In this document: positions 25,288-36,400 of the stretch, one piece after another | Position numbering within the stretch: the first letter of the stretch is position 1 | How the letters are laid out: the number at the start of each line of letters is the position of its first letter | Assembly: GCA_005217565.1 (NCBI GenBank) | Contig: SJCO01000017.1 | Location: 113,514 to 177,513 of the forward strand | Source of the DNA: Puteibacter caeruleilacunae | GTDB taxonomy: Bacteria > Bacteroidota > Bacteroidia > Bacteroidales > Prolixibacteraceae | Direction: 5' to 3' | Length of the DNA stretch: 64,000 nucleotides | The notes under the pieces: model-generated | What the model saw: the letters and a program-made list of their open reading frames with translations, nothing else | What the model was told of the DNA's origin: nothing | Database searches by the model: none | Position numbers and translations under genes: made by a program

Positions 25288-27237
25288 CTATCTAAACTGC
25301 ATCGGCATTGGCTTACGACCAGCAAAGTTTTTAAACTTCGATTTCAAAGTTCCTTTGATGGTGATACCAAAACTCGACATATCTGCGGGTTTTATTGGAT
25401 AGTATTCAAGTCTTATCTGTATTGTTTTAAATACCAAAGACTCATTACGAATACGTATTCCAGGACCTACACCGCAATATACTTTCTGATTTCTTAAGAA
25501 TTTATTTGCAGGTCCAATTAAAGCCACATCGGCAAAGAAATAACTTGCCATTTTGAATCCATAAAAGTCTTTGTTGTGAAAGAATACCGATTCTGAGCTC
25601 AATGAAATACGCTGTGTTCCTCTGGCTTCTTTACTCTTAAATCCTCTAATCCCTTTTTCCTCGTTAAGCGTTAATCCTTCCGGATCAAATCGTCGAATTC
25701 CCACAGTGTAATTCAGATTAAGAAACTGACGCGCTTTGTATTTGCCAAAGAAAAGCATTCGAGAGAAGTAATTGGCTTCTAAGTCGAAGAATCCTTGCTC
25801 AAAATGCCTTCTATTGAAGAAACCTCCAAGTGATAATGAGGTGTATAGATATGATCTTCGTTCAGTAAGAAGCTTTCCTTTTGCGAAAGATATATGAGAA
25901 TAGAATCGCTCAAGGAATTCATTGTTATCGTATCCTCCAACCAGTTCAAGTCGGTAGCCTTCAGGAATATCCTCGGTACTACCAAATCCATAAATAAGAT
26001 TGTTCTGTCTGTGCGACCATTTCGTTAGAGCAAGACCGCCAAGATACATTACGGAATGAGAAAAGTACTCTCGTTCTTCTCCGTTTTGAGGTTGTTCAAA
26101 AAAGTGACGATGCTCTACTCTCGCCGATGCAACTAACCCTGGAGCGGATGGATTTTTCGATTTGGTAAGGAAAAACTTTCTTCCATACCATAATTCTGTA
26201 TAATTGAATTTTAAAGGAGAAGTACTTATCACCGGATCGTCCAGCCAAATCCTATAGCTTTTGTCAATATCAAAGAAGGCAATTCCCCCGGCATATTTAG
26301 TTTTTGGTGAAATGAATTCACGTTCCAGAGAAAGCCCATAGGTGCGATATTCGTAACTGTCATATAACGCTAATGTTAAGTCGATAAATCGACCAGCGAT
26401 ATTTCGGACAACATAGCTTGTTTCGTGACCGAATTTTGGAGTGGAATCATTTCTAATAACGAGTTCGGTTGAGAACTCATGTCCGCGACCAAACATGTTA
26501 CGGTTGTAGATTCGATAATTTCCATCAATTCCATTTCTTACCTTTAAGCTTAGTCCGTATGAGAATGCATCCTTGGTATATATAGTTATATCAACCAAGT
26601 TGGGTTGATTAGGTCTGGGAGTGATTAAAAAACGGGCATCCTTAATGAACTCATAGGAACGAAGAATACGCTCACTTTCCTGCATTAGGAAAGGGATTAA
26701 GGGATCTCCAGGTTTAAAAAGTAAGTTTTTTCTAATGAATCGCTTTTTTGTTCTCGTATGGATATCATTGGCAAACTTAGTAATTGCATTAGTTGCTTTA
26801 GCATTAGGATTCGCAAATGTAGGTCCAAACACATCTAATTGCTCAAACTTAACAGATCCAATCACCTTGCATTCGTATTGTTCAAAGTAATCAGCCCGAT
26901 CAAATTTCAGGGGGACGGCTTTTGACGCCGAAGAACTGATCAGTAGCTTATGCATAAGCTTAGTTAACCTCTTTTTATAGGCTCGAACTTTTAGAGAGTC
27001 ATAAAAGGCCTGTGTATTTGGCACGGTAATTAACCTTGTCTCACTTTCAATTCCATTTGTGCCATTAAGTGGTTTTATGATTGGCATCATGAATACAAGG
27101 GTATCTCCAGATTTTGTAACACAATAAGGCACACTCTTTGGAAGTTCCTTTGCAAATAAGTCTCCAAAGTTTACCACCAGAATAATTAACCAAGTAATAA
27201 AAACTCCTCTACTATATTTTCTCTTTGCTATCCTCAC
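25288..27237 (-). CDS. BamA/TamA-like outer-membrane barrel protein
   Basis: A long secreted protein of the surface-antigen (D15/BamA) type. I chose the GTG at 27237 because it gives a clean signal peptide (MRIAKRKYSRGVFITWL and a hydrophobic core to about residue 28) and 649 residues; the frame is open further, to a TTG at 27300, but that adds a second hydrophobic segment. A POTRA-like region is visible at about residues 155-235 (RKNLLFKPGDPL, LRSYEFIKDARFLI). The C-terminal 400 residues are beta-strand-rich with the barrel motif GIRGFKSKEARGTQRI, which resembles the conserved loop of the family. It stands alone, so its clients are unknown. Confidence 0.75.
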   Translation of the reverse strand: MRIAKRKYSRGVFITWLIILVVNFGDLFAKELPKSVPYCVTKSGDTLVFMMPIIKPLNGTNGIESETRLITVPNTQAFYDSLKVRAYKKRLTKLMHKLLISSSASKAVPLKFDRADYFEQYECKVIGSVKFEQLDVFGPTFANPNAKATNAITKFANDIHTRTKKRFIRKNLLFKPGDPLIPFLMQESERILRSYEFIKDARFLITPRPNQPNLVDITIYTKDAFSYGLSLKVRNGIDGNYRIYNRNMFGRGHEFSTELVIRNDSTPKFGHETSYVVRNIAGRFIDLTLALYDSYEYRTYGLSLEREFISPKTKYAGGIAFFDIDKSYRIWLDDPVISTSPLKFNYTELWYGRKFFLTKSKNPSAPGLVASARVEHRHFFEQPQNGEEREYFSHSVMYLGGLALTKWSHRQNNLIYGFGSTEDIPEGYRLELVGGYDNNEFLERFYSHISFAKGKLLTERRSYLYTSLSLGGFFNRRHFEQGFFDLEANYFSRMLFFGKYKARQFLNLNYTVGIRRFDPEGLTLNEEKGIRGFKSKEARGTQRISLSSESVFFHNKDFYGFKMASYFFADVALIGPANKFLRNQKVYCGVGPGIRIRNESLVFKTIQIRLEYYPIKPADMSSFGITIKGTLKSKFKNFAGRKPMPMQFR

Positions 27238-27300
27238 CAATCGCTGTAAACCAAATATGAAATTCGAAATTATTAAAAAAGATACACAAAATTCATGCAA

Positions 27301-27638
27301 ATAATATTTCTTTTACGAAGGAATTGATTGTGATGTTGTTTTTTATGTTGTTAATAGCAGTGTGATTGAATTGAAGGATTAATATCTTAAAACGGTGAAG
27401 ACGTTGCTATTATAGGATTTCAAAAGTCAACGGGAGAGAATATTTTATTCTAGTGCCGACAAGTTTTATTTTCATAAGTAATCTTTGATTTTAATCGTGA
27501 CCTACGAAGAAGGTATTTCCATGTTAAGAAACATGTGTTTTTTACCTCGAATGATATTGCAAGGATGATTTTTTAATGAATTCAACGCAACCATTTTTAG
27601 ATATCGACATCAAGTAATTAGATAAAAAAGTTAGAGGT
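27301..27638. other. Divergent intergenic region
   Basis: About 340 bp between the BamA-like gene and the NigD-like gene. It contains a small nested hairpin (AGGTA 27511-27515 with TACCT 27543-27547, inner CATGTT/AACATG at 27520-27525 and 27530-27535) with six T in its 3' side. No open frame with coding character is visible. Confidence 0.4.
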
Positions 27639-28340
27639 ATGAAGAGGAATTATTTGTTGTTGGTATTGTTATCCCTCTTTATCGTTGGGATAACATCGTG
27701 TGATGATGACGATGATCACTATTCTCTAGGTAAATATTGGATTGCCATGGGGGAGATTGATAAAAGTGATGGTGATGCCCAGTTGTTTGAAATTGAATTG
27801 GATAACGATGATCGTTTAATCCCGGTTGCAGGACATCTTCACTATATAAACAGAGTGGAGGATAACGATCGTGTGTTGGTAAATTATACCATTCTTGATG
27901 ATGCAGATACAGATAATGATCCGTCTACATTTTATGTAAGGATCAATGATATCGATAAAGTATTGGCCAAGGGGGTAATTACCATGACAGAAGCAATACA
28001 GGATAGTATTGGAAATGATCCGATCCATGTTGAAGACGCTTGGGTGAGTAGTCATTATCTGAATTTTGAACTTAAATTCTCTGGAGGATGTGAAACACAT
28101 TACATTAATCTGGTGAATGAGCCTGCTGACAATCCAGAAGGAAGTGATGTATTGAAATTGCAGTTGCGTCATAATGATAGAGGTGATCAATGTGAGGCAT
28201 GGCTTTCAGCTCTGGTGAGTTTTGATTTGAATAGTATTGAACATGGGGATAATGAATCAATAGACATAGAGATTTCGGGTAAAGAATATAATGATGAAGA
28301 TTATTCTTATACGTTCACTTATGAATTCAATGGTGATTAG
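27639..28340 (+). CDS. NigD-like lipoprotein
   Basis: A 233-residue lipoprotein with signal and lipobox ITSC (Cys21) followed directly by a run of five aspartates and the HYSLGKYWIAMG segment that opens NigD-family proteins. An N-terminal OB-like domain (about 25-95) and a C-terminal beta-sandwich (about 115-230) are expected from the family. The NigD name comes from a Bacteroidota bacteriocin operon, but the family is widespread and most members are of unknown function. A GAGG is placed 3 bp before the ATG. No bacteriocin gene is beside it. It is a single-gene unit ended by a terminator. Confidence 0.82.
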   Translation: MKRNYLLLVLLSLFIVGITSCDDDDDHYSLGKYWIAMGEIDKSDGDAQLFEIELDNDDRLIPVAGHLHYINRVEDNDRVLVNYTILDDADTDNDPSTFYVRINDIDKVLAKGVITMTEAIQDSIGNDPIHVEDAWVSSHYLNFELKFSGGCETHYINLVNEPADNPEGSDVLKLQLRHNDRGDQCEAWLSALVSFDLNSIEHGDNESIDIEISGKEYNDEDYSYTFTYEFNGD

Positions 28341-28363
28341 TCCTTTTCACAAACATTGAATTT

Positions 28364-28391
28364 AAGCCTGTTGCAATCCTGTAACAGGCTT
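28364..28391 (+). terminator. Terminator of the NigD-like gene
   Basis: AAGCCTGTT (28364-28372) and AACAGGCTT (28383-28391), a perfect 9-bp stem with a 10-nt loop, followed by TTTTT. Confidence 0.9.
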
Positions 28392-28489
28392 TTTTATGTT
28401 TTATATCCTGTCTTAACTCATTGTTCTGTATTTAGAGATGCTTATCTTCGTTGCATCAATTGTAATTGTTTATTGTAAAATCCATAAAT

Positions 28490-30586
28490 ATGAGAAGAAT
28501 ATTATTGCCTGTGCTTTTAGCTGTAGTGGTGCTAAGTTCGTGTTGTAATAAATGCGAAAATCAGGACGTTGCAGTGAAGAAGAATTATATTCCTGAATTT
28601 GGAAAATTAACCTCAGATGTGATGACTCCCGAAGTGTTATGGTCATTTGGTCGTATCGGAGGTATGGATGTAAGTCCTGATGGAAAGTCTGTACTGTATG
28701 GGGTGAGTTATTACAATACTCCTGAAGATGCTTCTTATCGTGATTTGTACTTGGTTGCTGTTGATGGAGGTGAACCTGTACAGCTAACCGATACCCCTGA
28801 GAAGGAGTTTTCAGCAGTGTGGAGACCTGATGGAAAGAAGATTGGATATTTGTCTGCCAAAAGTGGAGATGTGCAATTGTGGGAGATGAATCCTGATGGA
28901 ACTGAAAATAAGCAGGTGAGTAATGTTGCGGGAGGTATTTCCGGTTTCAAATATGCTCCTGATTTGAGTAAGATCTTTTACACTAAGGATGTTAAACTTG
29001 ATCAGACAGTTAATGATATGCATCCCGATTTACCAAATGCAAATGCCAGGATTGAAACAGATATAATGTATCGTCACTGGGATCATTGGCATGACTTTAA
29101 ATACAGTCACATTTTTATCGCTGATTACAAAGATGGAGTTTTGGGAGAAGGTAAAGATATTATGCCTGGTGAGCGTTTTGATTCTCCAATGAATCCTTGG
29201 GGTGGAGTTGAGCAGATTAGTTGGAGCATGGATAGCAAGAAATTGGCTTATTCTTGTAAGAAAATGGTTGGTAAAGCGTATGCATTGTCCACCAATTCTG
29301 CTGTTTATATGTATGATATCGAAAGTGGTAAAACAATTGATTTTACTCCTGATTATAAAGGATATGATAAGAATCCTACGTTTTCTCCTGATGGAAAGTA
29401 TATGGCTTGGGAAAGTATGGAGCGCGATGGGTATGAAGCTGATCAGATTCGTTTAATGGTTGCTGATCTTGCAACAGGTAAGGTGACTAATTATTCTGCT
29501 GAATGGGAACAGAATGCAGAAGGATTGAGTTGGAGCTCAGATAGTAAGTCAATCTATTTTATCAGTGATCATCATGCAACGGATGAGATTTATCAGTTAA
29601 TCCTGGCAGATGGAAAGATTAATAAATTAACAGAAGGTATTCACAATTACCAAGCGGTAGTTGAAGCAGGTAAATATTTAGTCGCACAAAAGGTTTCAAT
29701 GTCTCAACCGGCAGAGCTTTACCGTGTGGATCCAGAGACAGGAAAAGATACACCTCTGACTACTGTGAATGCAAAACTGTTGAATCAACTAGAGTATGGA
29801 AAGGTTGAAAAGCGTTGGATGAAAACTACCGACGGGAAAGAGATGTTGACTTGGGTAATCTATCCTCCTCATTTTGATCCAAACAAAAAGTATCCTGCAA
29901 TTTTATACTGTCAAGGTGGCCCTCAGGGAACAGTTAGTCAGTTTTGGAGTTATCGTTGGAATTTCCAAATGATGGCAGCTAACGGATATATTGTTGTTGC
30001 CCCTAACCGTAGAGGTCTTCCAGGATTTGGAATGGAATGGCTAGAGCAGATCAGTAAGGATTATGGAGGTCAGAATATCAAGGATTATCTTACAGCAATT
30101 GATGAAGTTGCGAAAGAACCATATGTTGATGAAACACGTTTAGGTGCTGTAGGAGCTAGCTATGGAGGTTTCTCTGTATTCTATTTAGCAGGACACCATC
30201 AAAAGAGATTTAAAGCATTTATCTCACACTGTGGTATATTCAACTTTGAAGCGATGTATACTACAACAGAAGAAATGTGGTTCGAAAATTGGGATGTTGG
30301 GGGAGCATATTGGGATAAAGCCAATAAAGCAGCTCAACGCTCATACTCATTCTCTCCGCATAAATTTGTTCAAAACTGGGATACACCGCTAATGGTAGTT
30401 CATGGAGGAAAAGACTTTAGAATTCCATACACTCAAGGTATGGGAGCTTATAACGCAGCTATATTAAAAGGATTGCCAGCGAGATTTTTATATTTCCCTG
30501 AAGAAAACCATTGGGTACTGCGCCCGCAAAATGGAATTTTATGGCAGCGCGAATTCAAGGGATGGCTTGATAAATGGTTAAAATAG
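28490..30586 (+). CDS. S9 family prolyl oligopeptidase-type lipoprotein peptidase
   Basis: With the ATG at 28490 the protein has 698 residues and a clean lipoprotein signal (MRRILLPVLLAVVVLSSC). The N-terminal half is a TolB-like beta-propeller with repeated SPDGK / SxDSK blades. The C-terminal alpha/beta hydrolase domain has the serine motif GASYGGF (Ser557), Asp642 in GGKDFRIP and His674 in ENHWVL, a complete catalytic triad in the usual spacing. Such enzymes cleave short peptides after proline or act as acylaminoacyl- or dipeptidyl peptidases. The lipid anchor places it at the periplasm or outer membrane. A terminator follows, so it is monocistronic. Confidence 0.94.
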   Translation: MRRILLPVLLAVVVLSSCCNKCENQDVAVKKNYIPEFGKLTSDVMTPEVLWSFGRIGGMDVSPDGKSVLYGVSYYNTPEDASYRDLYLVAVDGGEPVQLTDTPEKEFSAVWRPDGKKIGYLSAKSGDVQLWEMNPDGTENKQVSNVAGGISGFKYAPDLSKIFYTKDVKLDQTVNDMHPDLPNANARIETDIMYRHWDHWHDFKYSHIFIADYKDGVLGEGKDIMPGERFDSPMNPWGGVEQISWSMDSKKLAYSCKKMVGKAYALSTNSAVYMYDIESGKTIDFTPDYKGYDKNPTFSPDGKYMAWESMERDGYEADQIRLMVADLATGKVTNYSAEWEQNAEGLSWSSDSKSIYFISDHHATDEIYQLILADGKINKLTEGIHNYQAVVEAGKYLVAQKVSMSQPAELYRVDPETGKDTPLTTVNAKLLNQLEYGKVEKRWMKTTDGKEMLTWVIYPPHFDPNKKYPAILYCQGGPQGTVSQFWSYRWNFQMMAANGYIVVAPNRRGLPGFGMEWLEQISKDYGGQNIKDYLTAIDEVAKEPYVDETRLGAVGASYGGFSVFYLAGHHQKRFKAFISHCGIFNFEAMYTTTEEMWFENWDVGGAYWDKANKAAQRSYSFSPHKFVQNWDTPLMVVHGGKDFRIPYTQGMGAYNAAILKGLPARFLYFPEENHWVLRPQNGILWQREFKGWLDKWLK

Positions 30587-30609
30587 TATAATACCAGAAT
30601 AGATGAATG

Positions 30610-30633
30610 AAAGGTCGCAGTGATGCGGCCTTT
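30610..30633 (+). terminator. Terminator of the S9 peptidase gene
   Basis: AAAGGTCGC (30610-30618) pairs with GCGGCCTTT (30625-30633) with one G-T pair and a 6-nt loop, followed by a T run. Confidence 0.9.
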
Positions 30634-30794
30634 TTTATTATCCCATTGTACCTAAATGGAGTTTGTAAACGTAACTTTAGTTAATTACAAACAATAAGTT
30701 ATGCGGAGATCGATCAAACACTCAAGTTGAATCCTGGAGCAATAATCAATGCATTGAAATATTTTTAAGTTGAACTGAGTAAAAGGATAGGGCA

Positions 30795-32090
30795 ATGATC
30801 TCGAATTATATACGTAAAAATATAAGTAGGTATTTCACAAAGCAAGATGAAGTTGCATTTACGAATCGCATACCACGAGATGAGGATATTTCAAAAAATA
30901 TCCAGAATATTCGGGACTTGGGAATATATTTACATATTCCGTTTTGCGAGCAAATTTGTCCTTATTGTCCATATAATAAGGAGATCTTGAGTGACGAAGC
31001 TAGTGCTAAGTATGTAAGAGCAGTGCTTAAAGAGATCGATTATTATGCTGAAATATTACAGAATAAACCGATTACTACATTTTATATTGGTGGTGGTACC
31101 CCAACTACGATGGTGGGAAAAGGAATAGAGGTAATTATTGCTCATATATATAGGCGTTTGAATATACAATGTGCGGTCCACATGGAAAGTCACCCCAATC
31201 ATCTAACTAAGGATAATCTGGATATCATTCGAAGAATGAATGTTGATTATTTGAGCATTGGAGTTGAAGCTTTACAGGATCATCATCTAAGGATGATTGA
31301 AAGACCTTATTCAGTGTCGGAAGTGAAAAGAAGCATAAGTAGGGCAGTAGACAGGAATTTTAAATGTGTGAATATTGATTTTATATTTGATTTGCCAGAT
31401 CAGACAGAATTAGAGATTGAGGAAGCAGGGGAGATAATGACAAAGCTTGGCATTCAGCAAGTGGCTACTTATCCTTTGTTTAGATTTCCATATACGCGAA
31501 TGGGGAAATCAGTAAATGATAAAAGGAATGCTGTTGGCACGATGTTTCGTAGAAGACGATTGTTGAAAATTCTGGAAAGTATATTTTATTCTTCAGAGTT
31601 TGAGCGTTCTTCAGTGTGGGCTTTTACCCAAAAAGGAACAGATAAATATTGTTCGGTAACTGTACCTTCATATATCGGACTTGGAGCAAGTGGAGGAAGC
31701 TATTTGAACGATGTCTTTTATGTGAATACTTTTCGTGTGAAAGAGTATGTTGAGGCTATAGAAAAAGGCAATTCGCCAATAGCATTATCAATTGATCTAT
31801 CTAAAGAAATGCAGATGTCGGGCTGGTTATACTGGCGGATATATGAAACGAAATTTGACAAACGTGATTTCACAGAAAGATTTAATGTGAATTTTGATGA
31901 TAAGTATGGAGTAGTCATGAAAGTTCTCGAAAAGATTGGTTATTTGAAAAATGGGAAGTTTAAAGTTTCTTTGACAGATAAAGGGACTTACTGGATACAT
32001 GCCTTTGAAGACTTTTTTTCTATTGATTACATTAATAAGCTTTGGGGAACATCAAGAAATAATCCATGGCCTGAAAAGGTTAAGTTATAG
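30795..32090 (+). CDS. Radical SAM protein of the HemN/HemW (coproporphyrinogen oxidase-like) family
   Basis: A 431-residue radical SAM enzyme. YLHIPFCEQICPYC gives the CxxxCxxC cluster ligands Cys51, Cys55 and Cys58 in the HemN-type HIPFC context, followed by FYIGGGTPTT (SAM binding) near residue 97 and NVDYLSIGVEALQDHHLRMIER. The C-terminal winged-helix-like region typical of HemN/HemW is present. After the third Cys the sequence is PYNK, which is neither the HemN GC nor the HemW DF form, so I keep the broad name; oxygen-independent coproporphyrinogen oxidation, haem handling or another SAM chemistry are all possible. No haem genes are adjacent. Confidence 0.85.
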   Translation: MISNYIRKNISRYFTKQDEVAFTNRIPRDEDISKNIQNIRDLGIYLHIPFCEQICPYCPYNKEILSDEASAKYVRAVLKEIDYYAEILQNKPITTFYIGGGTPTTMVGKGIEVIIAHIYRRLNIQCAVHMESHPNHLTKDNLDIIRRMNVDYLSIGVEALQDHHLRMIERPYSVSEVKRSISRAVDRNFKCVNIDFIFDLPDQTELEIEEAGEIMTKLGIQQVATYPLFRFPYTRMGKSVNDKRNAVGTMFRRRRLLKILESIFYSSEFERSSVWAFTQKGTDKYCSVTVPSYIGLGASGGSYLNDVFYVNTFRVKEYVEAIEKGNSPIALSIDLSKEMQMSGWLYWRIYETKFDKRDFTERFNVNFDDKYGVVMKVLEKIGYLKNGKFKVSLTDKGTYWIHAFEDFFSIDYINKLWGTSRNNPWPEKVKL

Positions 32091-32315
32091 GATGATTGGA
32101 ATAAGGAAATATAAAAAAATTCCCTGTAATAGTTTTCTGAATATCAAATGAATTTGTAAATTAGTAATGAAATAATATTATGACAACTCTATGATCCCTT
32201 TAGAACCTAACAACTTTATTGTCTTGCCACATTTCAATCCTGGTGGTTTACTAAATGATCATCTGTGTTTACTCTCGGAAATTACTAGAATAATCATCCA
32301 TATAAATTTTAGAAA

Positions 32316-33263
32316 ATGAAAAAACAGCTTCTGTTATACGTAGGTTTGTGCCTGTTGATGGCATGTACAAAGGTAGATTATCAAACCAAATACAGGGATT
32401 TTAACAATGCTTGGGAACGTGAAAATCTACATGGCCAAGTTAAATCGTTGGTTTTGTATAAAGCCGATTTTAGTGACAATAAAGGTCTTGAGTTAAACGA
32501 CAGAGTAGTTTGTGCCAGAAAAGAATTTACGAATTTTGGAGAATTGACTTTACGAGAAAATTATGATCGTTATGGAAGTTTAAATCAATCTGAAAAATTC
32601 ATTTACGATGAAGCTAATCACATGGTAAAATATTCGAATGAGAATTTTACTGCGGCATCAGTAATGGTTGAACATTGTAAGTATGATGAGTTGGGGAATA
32701 AAATTGCCAGTAATGTAACCTATAACGATTACAAAAGAATGACAGCTAGTTTTGAATACGATGATAGAGGAAATATTATCAATCAGACACAAGTTGATAT
32801 CGGTGATACTGCTACTTATAAGTTTGAATATAAGTATAACGACAAAGGTGATATGTGTTGGAAAAAGCGTTCAAACGTTAAGTCTGATGGACTTAAAGCT
32901 GTCAATGAAGTGGAATTTGCCTATGATGAAAAAGGGAATTTGATTAGTGTGATAAATAAATCTGATATATTCGGAGAGATGAAGTCGTTAAATGAATATG
33001 ATAAGCAAGATTTGTTACGTAAGACTACTCAGTATAAAGATGGGGAGATTTCAAAAGAAACCACTTTTGATGAGTATTTCAATCCTGAATTGGTAAAGTT
33101 TTACAAAGAAGGAAAACTAATAAAGGAAATGAAGTACGAATATGATTTCGATCGACAGGGGAATTGGACATCACGTAAAATCGCAGTGAAAGAATTACGT
33201 GAGTCGGATGCTGTATTTACTCCGGTGGTTAAGGAGTCTCGTGACATAAAGTACTTTTCTTAA
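32316..33263 (+). CDS. Lipoprotein with YD-repeat-like strands
   Basis: A 315-residue lipoprotein (lipobox LLMAC, Cys17). Most of it is made of repeats of the form YDxxGN or YNDKGD (FIYDEANHMVKY, CKYDELGNKIA, FEYDDRGNIINQ, YKYNDKGDMCW, FAYDEKGNLISV, YDFDRQGNW), the pattern of RHS/YD-type beta-strand repeats. It has no toxin C-terminus, so it is more like the small repeat lipoproteins of Bacteroidota than a full RHS toxin. A hairpin terminator separates it from the giant genes downstream. Function unknown. Confidence 0.75.
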   Translation: MKKQLLLYVGLCLLMACTKVDYQTKYRDFNNAWERENLHGQVKSLVLYKADFSDNKGLELNDRVVCARKEFTNFGELTLRENYDRYGSLNQSEKFIYDEANHMVKYSNENFTAASVMVEHCKYDELGNKIASNVTYNDYKRMTASFEYDDRGNIINQTQVDIGDTATYKFEYKYNDKGDMCWKKRSNVKSDGLKAVNEVEFAYDEKGNLISVINKSDIFGEMKSLNEYDKQDLLRKTTQYKDGEISKETTFDEYFNPELVKFYKEGKLIKEMKYEYDFDRQGNWTSRKIAVKELRESDAVFTPVVKESRDIKYFS

Positions 33264-33283
33264 TTCTTTTTCAAATAGATAAC

Positions 33284-33331
33284 AACCGAATTGGTTTGTA
33301 TTATTGTTTAATAATGCTAACCTATTCGGTT
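33284..33331 (+). terminator. Terminator after the YD-repeat lipoprotein
   Basis: AACCGAAT (33284-33291) pairs with ATTCGGTT (33324-33331); GGTT/AACC and ATTATT/AATAAT continue the stem inside. A run of T follows. Confidence 0.85.
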
Positions 33332-33416
33332 TTTTTACGTTCTATATATTAGCTATCCCTTTAGCCACAAATGAATACCCTATAATTCTTTACAGGGTGA
33401 ATTAAAAATTGTGCTT

Positions 33417-36400
33417 ATGGCTTCCGGTATGTTAAATATAGATTGGTTGAAGAGGGTTGAAAATACCTCTTCGTTAAATGATGAGAAGAAGATTCCACCG
33501 ACTCGTCGTAATTTTTTCAAACTTTCGTTTTTAGGTCTTGTTAGCTGGAATCCAGTCATGAATTTATTAACTGCTACATTATCTGATCAGATAAAAGTTC
33601 GAAAAGGACTGGGGAAGGTGACGTTTTTATTAAACGATGAATTGGCTTGGTGTATTGATAGGTCAGACTTTCCTGCAGGTAGTTCAGTTCGCTTTCATGG
33701 AGGAGGAGACCTTTATCTTTTAGAGCTAAGTAATGCAAGAATGCCAGGGGTAGGTGTAAGCCTGGATATGAAGGCCAGGTTGATGCGGAATTCGGGAACC
33801 TGGAATATTCATATTAGTATTGAGGGACTCGGAATTGATCAGCAGTGTGGATTGGTAGAATGGCTGAAGGGGGAAAGGATAAATGGTTTCCTGAAAGAAA
33901 CAGTGGATTTGAAATTTAGTACAAGGTCTGCTGTTAAGCTAGGGCGACAAAGTGTTCATCTGGATAAGGACTGGAATATTTATTTCGACAATGGCAATAG
34001 AGTTCGCTTTAAGCATGAATATGTAGAGTTGAATGTTTCGAAAGCTATTGTACGAATGCCTCGGTTGTCAACAACTCAGTTACTCAAGGGGGATCGTGTG
34101 GATCTTTGTGAGATTCAATTTCCAGATTTATATGTAGATGAATTGTTAAAGGGCGTGTTGTGGAATCGTTTATTTGCACTCTCGGCCAATCGGCGAACAT
34201 TGAATGGGGTGCGGATATTGGTCGGAGATGAGGATAAAGAAGGAGGGCGGATGGCTCACCTTTTAAGCGTGCAAAAAAAGGATGCCTCAATTTCTTTTCA
34301 TCCTGAGTTGGCGGATGAAAATGGGACTTTGAATCTGACCAATGGATTGCTATGGATCAATTATGGAAGTATGGAGGTTGAGTATAATTTGTTGGCCTCG
34401 GTTGATCGTCAGGCTGCTTGGAATACTTCTTTCAGAGAATCGCTTTATATTGCTGGAAATGATGAAATCAGGAATTTTCAATTAAGAGGAACCTGCGATC
34501 ATATTCTGGATTTTCAATGTGGCGCACAATTGTTGGGAATGGCTCTGCCTGTTCAGCATGCAACTAGTTTACCTGTGTACCTGTCGAAGCCTGCATATAT
34601 TGGTTTTTCGGTAGGAAAACTCTCTGGCGGCACAGACGAAGGAGAGGTAAATTATGATCCGCAGATTAAGCAAGTAAAGATCAAGCTCAAGAAATCTATT
34701 CAATTGAAGGTGTTAAGACCGGAAGATTTTATGGTATTGGAGTTTGAGTTCTTCAATTTTAAATACATTAAAAAAGAGCAATTCTCATTCCTGGAGATTG
34801 ATAATAAGAAAAAACCGGCCAGTATGATTGTTCATTTTCAATCGCAGCACTTGATGGAAGAGGCTTTCTGGGAAAAGAATGCATTGGGTGGAGAGAATAC
34901 ACAGAATCCCCAATTGCCAGTTCGCAAGGTACGGTCAGGTAAGAGTAGGTTGGTATATGATGTGCCATCAAGTTATGGAGGAATGCCTTTAAATATGAAG
35001 GATATTTTGAACTGGAGTGAGTTTACACTACGTATAAATCCACGTGCCAGGATTACTTTTGCAACAATAGTTGAACCATTAAAAAGGTTTGCTGTAGGCA
35101 CTACTAAATCAAAAAAGAAAATTGTGCCTAAAAGAGACATGGGTAATAAGTACAGTGTGCGAGCGGTAGAGAATAGAGGAAGTGTAAATCGTAAAGAAGA
35201 TTTGTATACCCCAGAAGTTGTGCAAAATATGTTGCCAGCTAAGGCAAGTTCTCAGTATAATAAATCGGTGATCGCTTCTGTTGCGAAAAAAGCTTTGTTG
35301 GTTATGGGGCCACCAAAAGCCTTTGAAACTTCCATTGAAGCTCCAACAAGATTAATGATATCGCCAAATCAAACTGGTGATTTCTTCCATGAAAGGGAAC
35401 TTGAGGGCAAATCGATAATAATTAGTTCGGGGAACGGTGTTCAAAATACTTTTATAGCAGATTCGCTTCATACCAATAAAGCGGTGATCTATGAATTGTG
35501 GCACTCTCAGCTGGGCGTTAAGTTGAAGGATGGTCAAGTTGCTGTAGATGTATTGCCAGGACTAAGAACTATTCGAGCGCTTTGGGCAAGAGATGCTCGA
35601 AAAAACTATAAAGATCGTCCTCCTGCCAATCAACCGTTTCTAACTGCGTTGGATAGTGTTGATCGTCATCAGATTGTGCATGAAAGTTCGAACTATTTAA
35701 TTAAAGGATATACGCCCAAGTCGGTTAATGTAAACCGACTAATGTTGACCGGTTTAGGTGCATGGATCGATTTTATAGGGAATTTTAATTATCCTGATTT
35801 GGATGCCATTGATGATTTAGACCTGCTGTTGTGGGAACATCGCTCAACCTTAGGGCGCGACCATTATGTCAAGGTCGTTAGGGCAGGTTATCTATTCCCA
35901 TTCGGACATAAAGCTGCGCTGGTTAAAATTACCGAACGAAAGTTGGATGATGGAACACGATCGGCTTTGAATAGGGTAAGAATGTTTATCGTAGTGTTGG
36001 AGAAAAACGTAGAGTATGGTGCTTTTGATCCTCAGAATAAGTTTATTCCATTTAATTTTTCTGAGGTACGCTTGAATACGTCATATACACCTAATATTGA
36101 TCCTCCGGGAGAAATTATTTCATTTGGTGGCGACTATAATTTCTGGGTGAATGTGAATGGTGCAGCTTATTCTTTTGATTTCACGATGACTGATAAAGAG
36201 GGAAGTAAAACCAAGATGTTATTGCCTCTTATCTTTGTAGGGAAGTCTTCTGCTCGAAAGGTTAGCAGGATGGAACAACTTGCCAATATTTATAATGCCG
36301 AATTTAATCGTGCCAATGCAGGTTTTGCAAATCAAATGGTTGCCTATGCAGATAGTCTGGTTCCTGAGGATACTTATTTTGAGACTAAGAGTATTCGGTT

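Noticed and set aside
27238..27300. Longer start (TTG 27300) for the BamA-like protein
   Set aside because: It places an extra hydrophobic stretch before a complete signal peptide that begins at the GTG at 27237; not excluded, but less likely.
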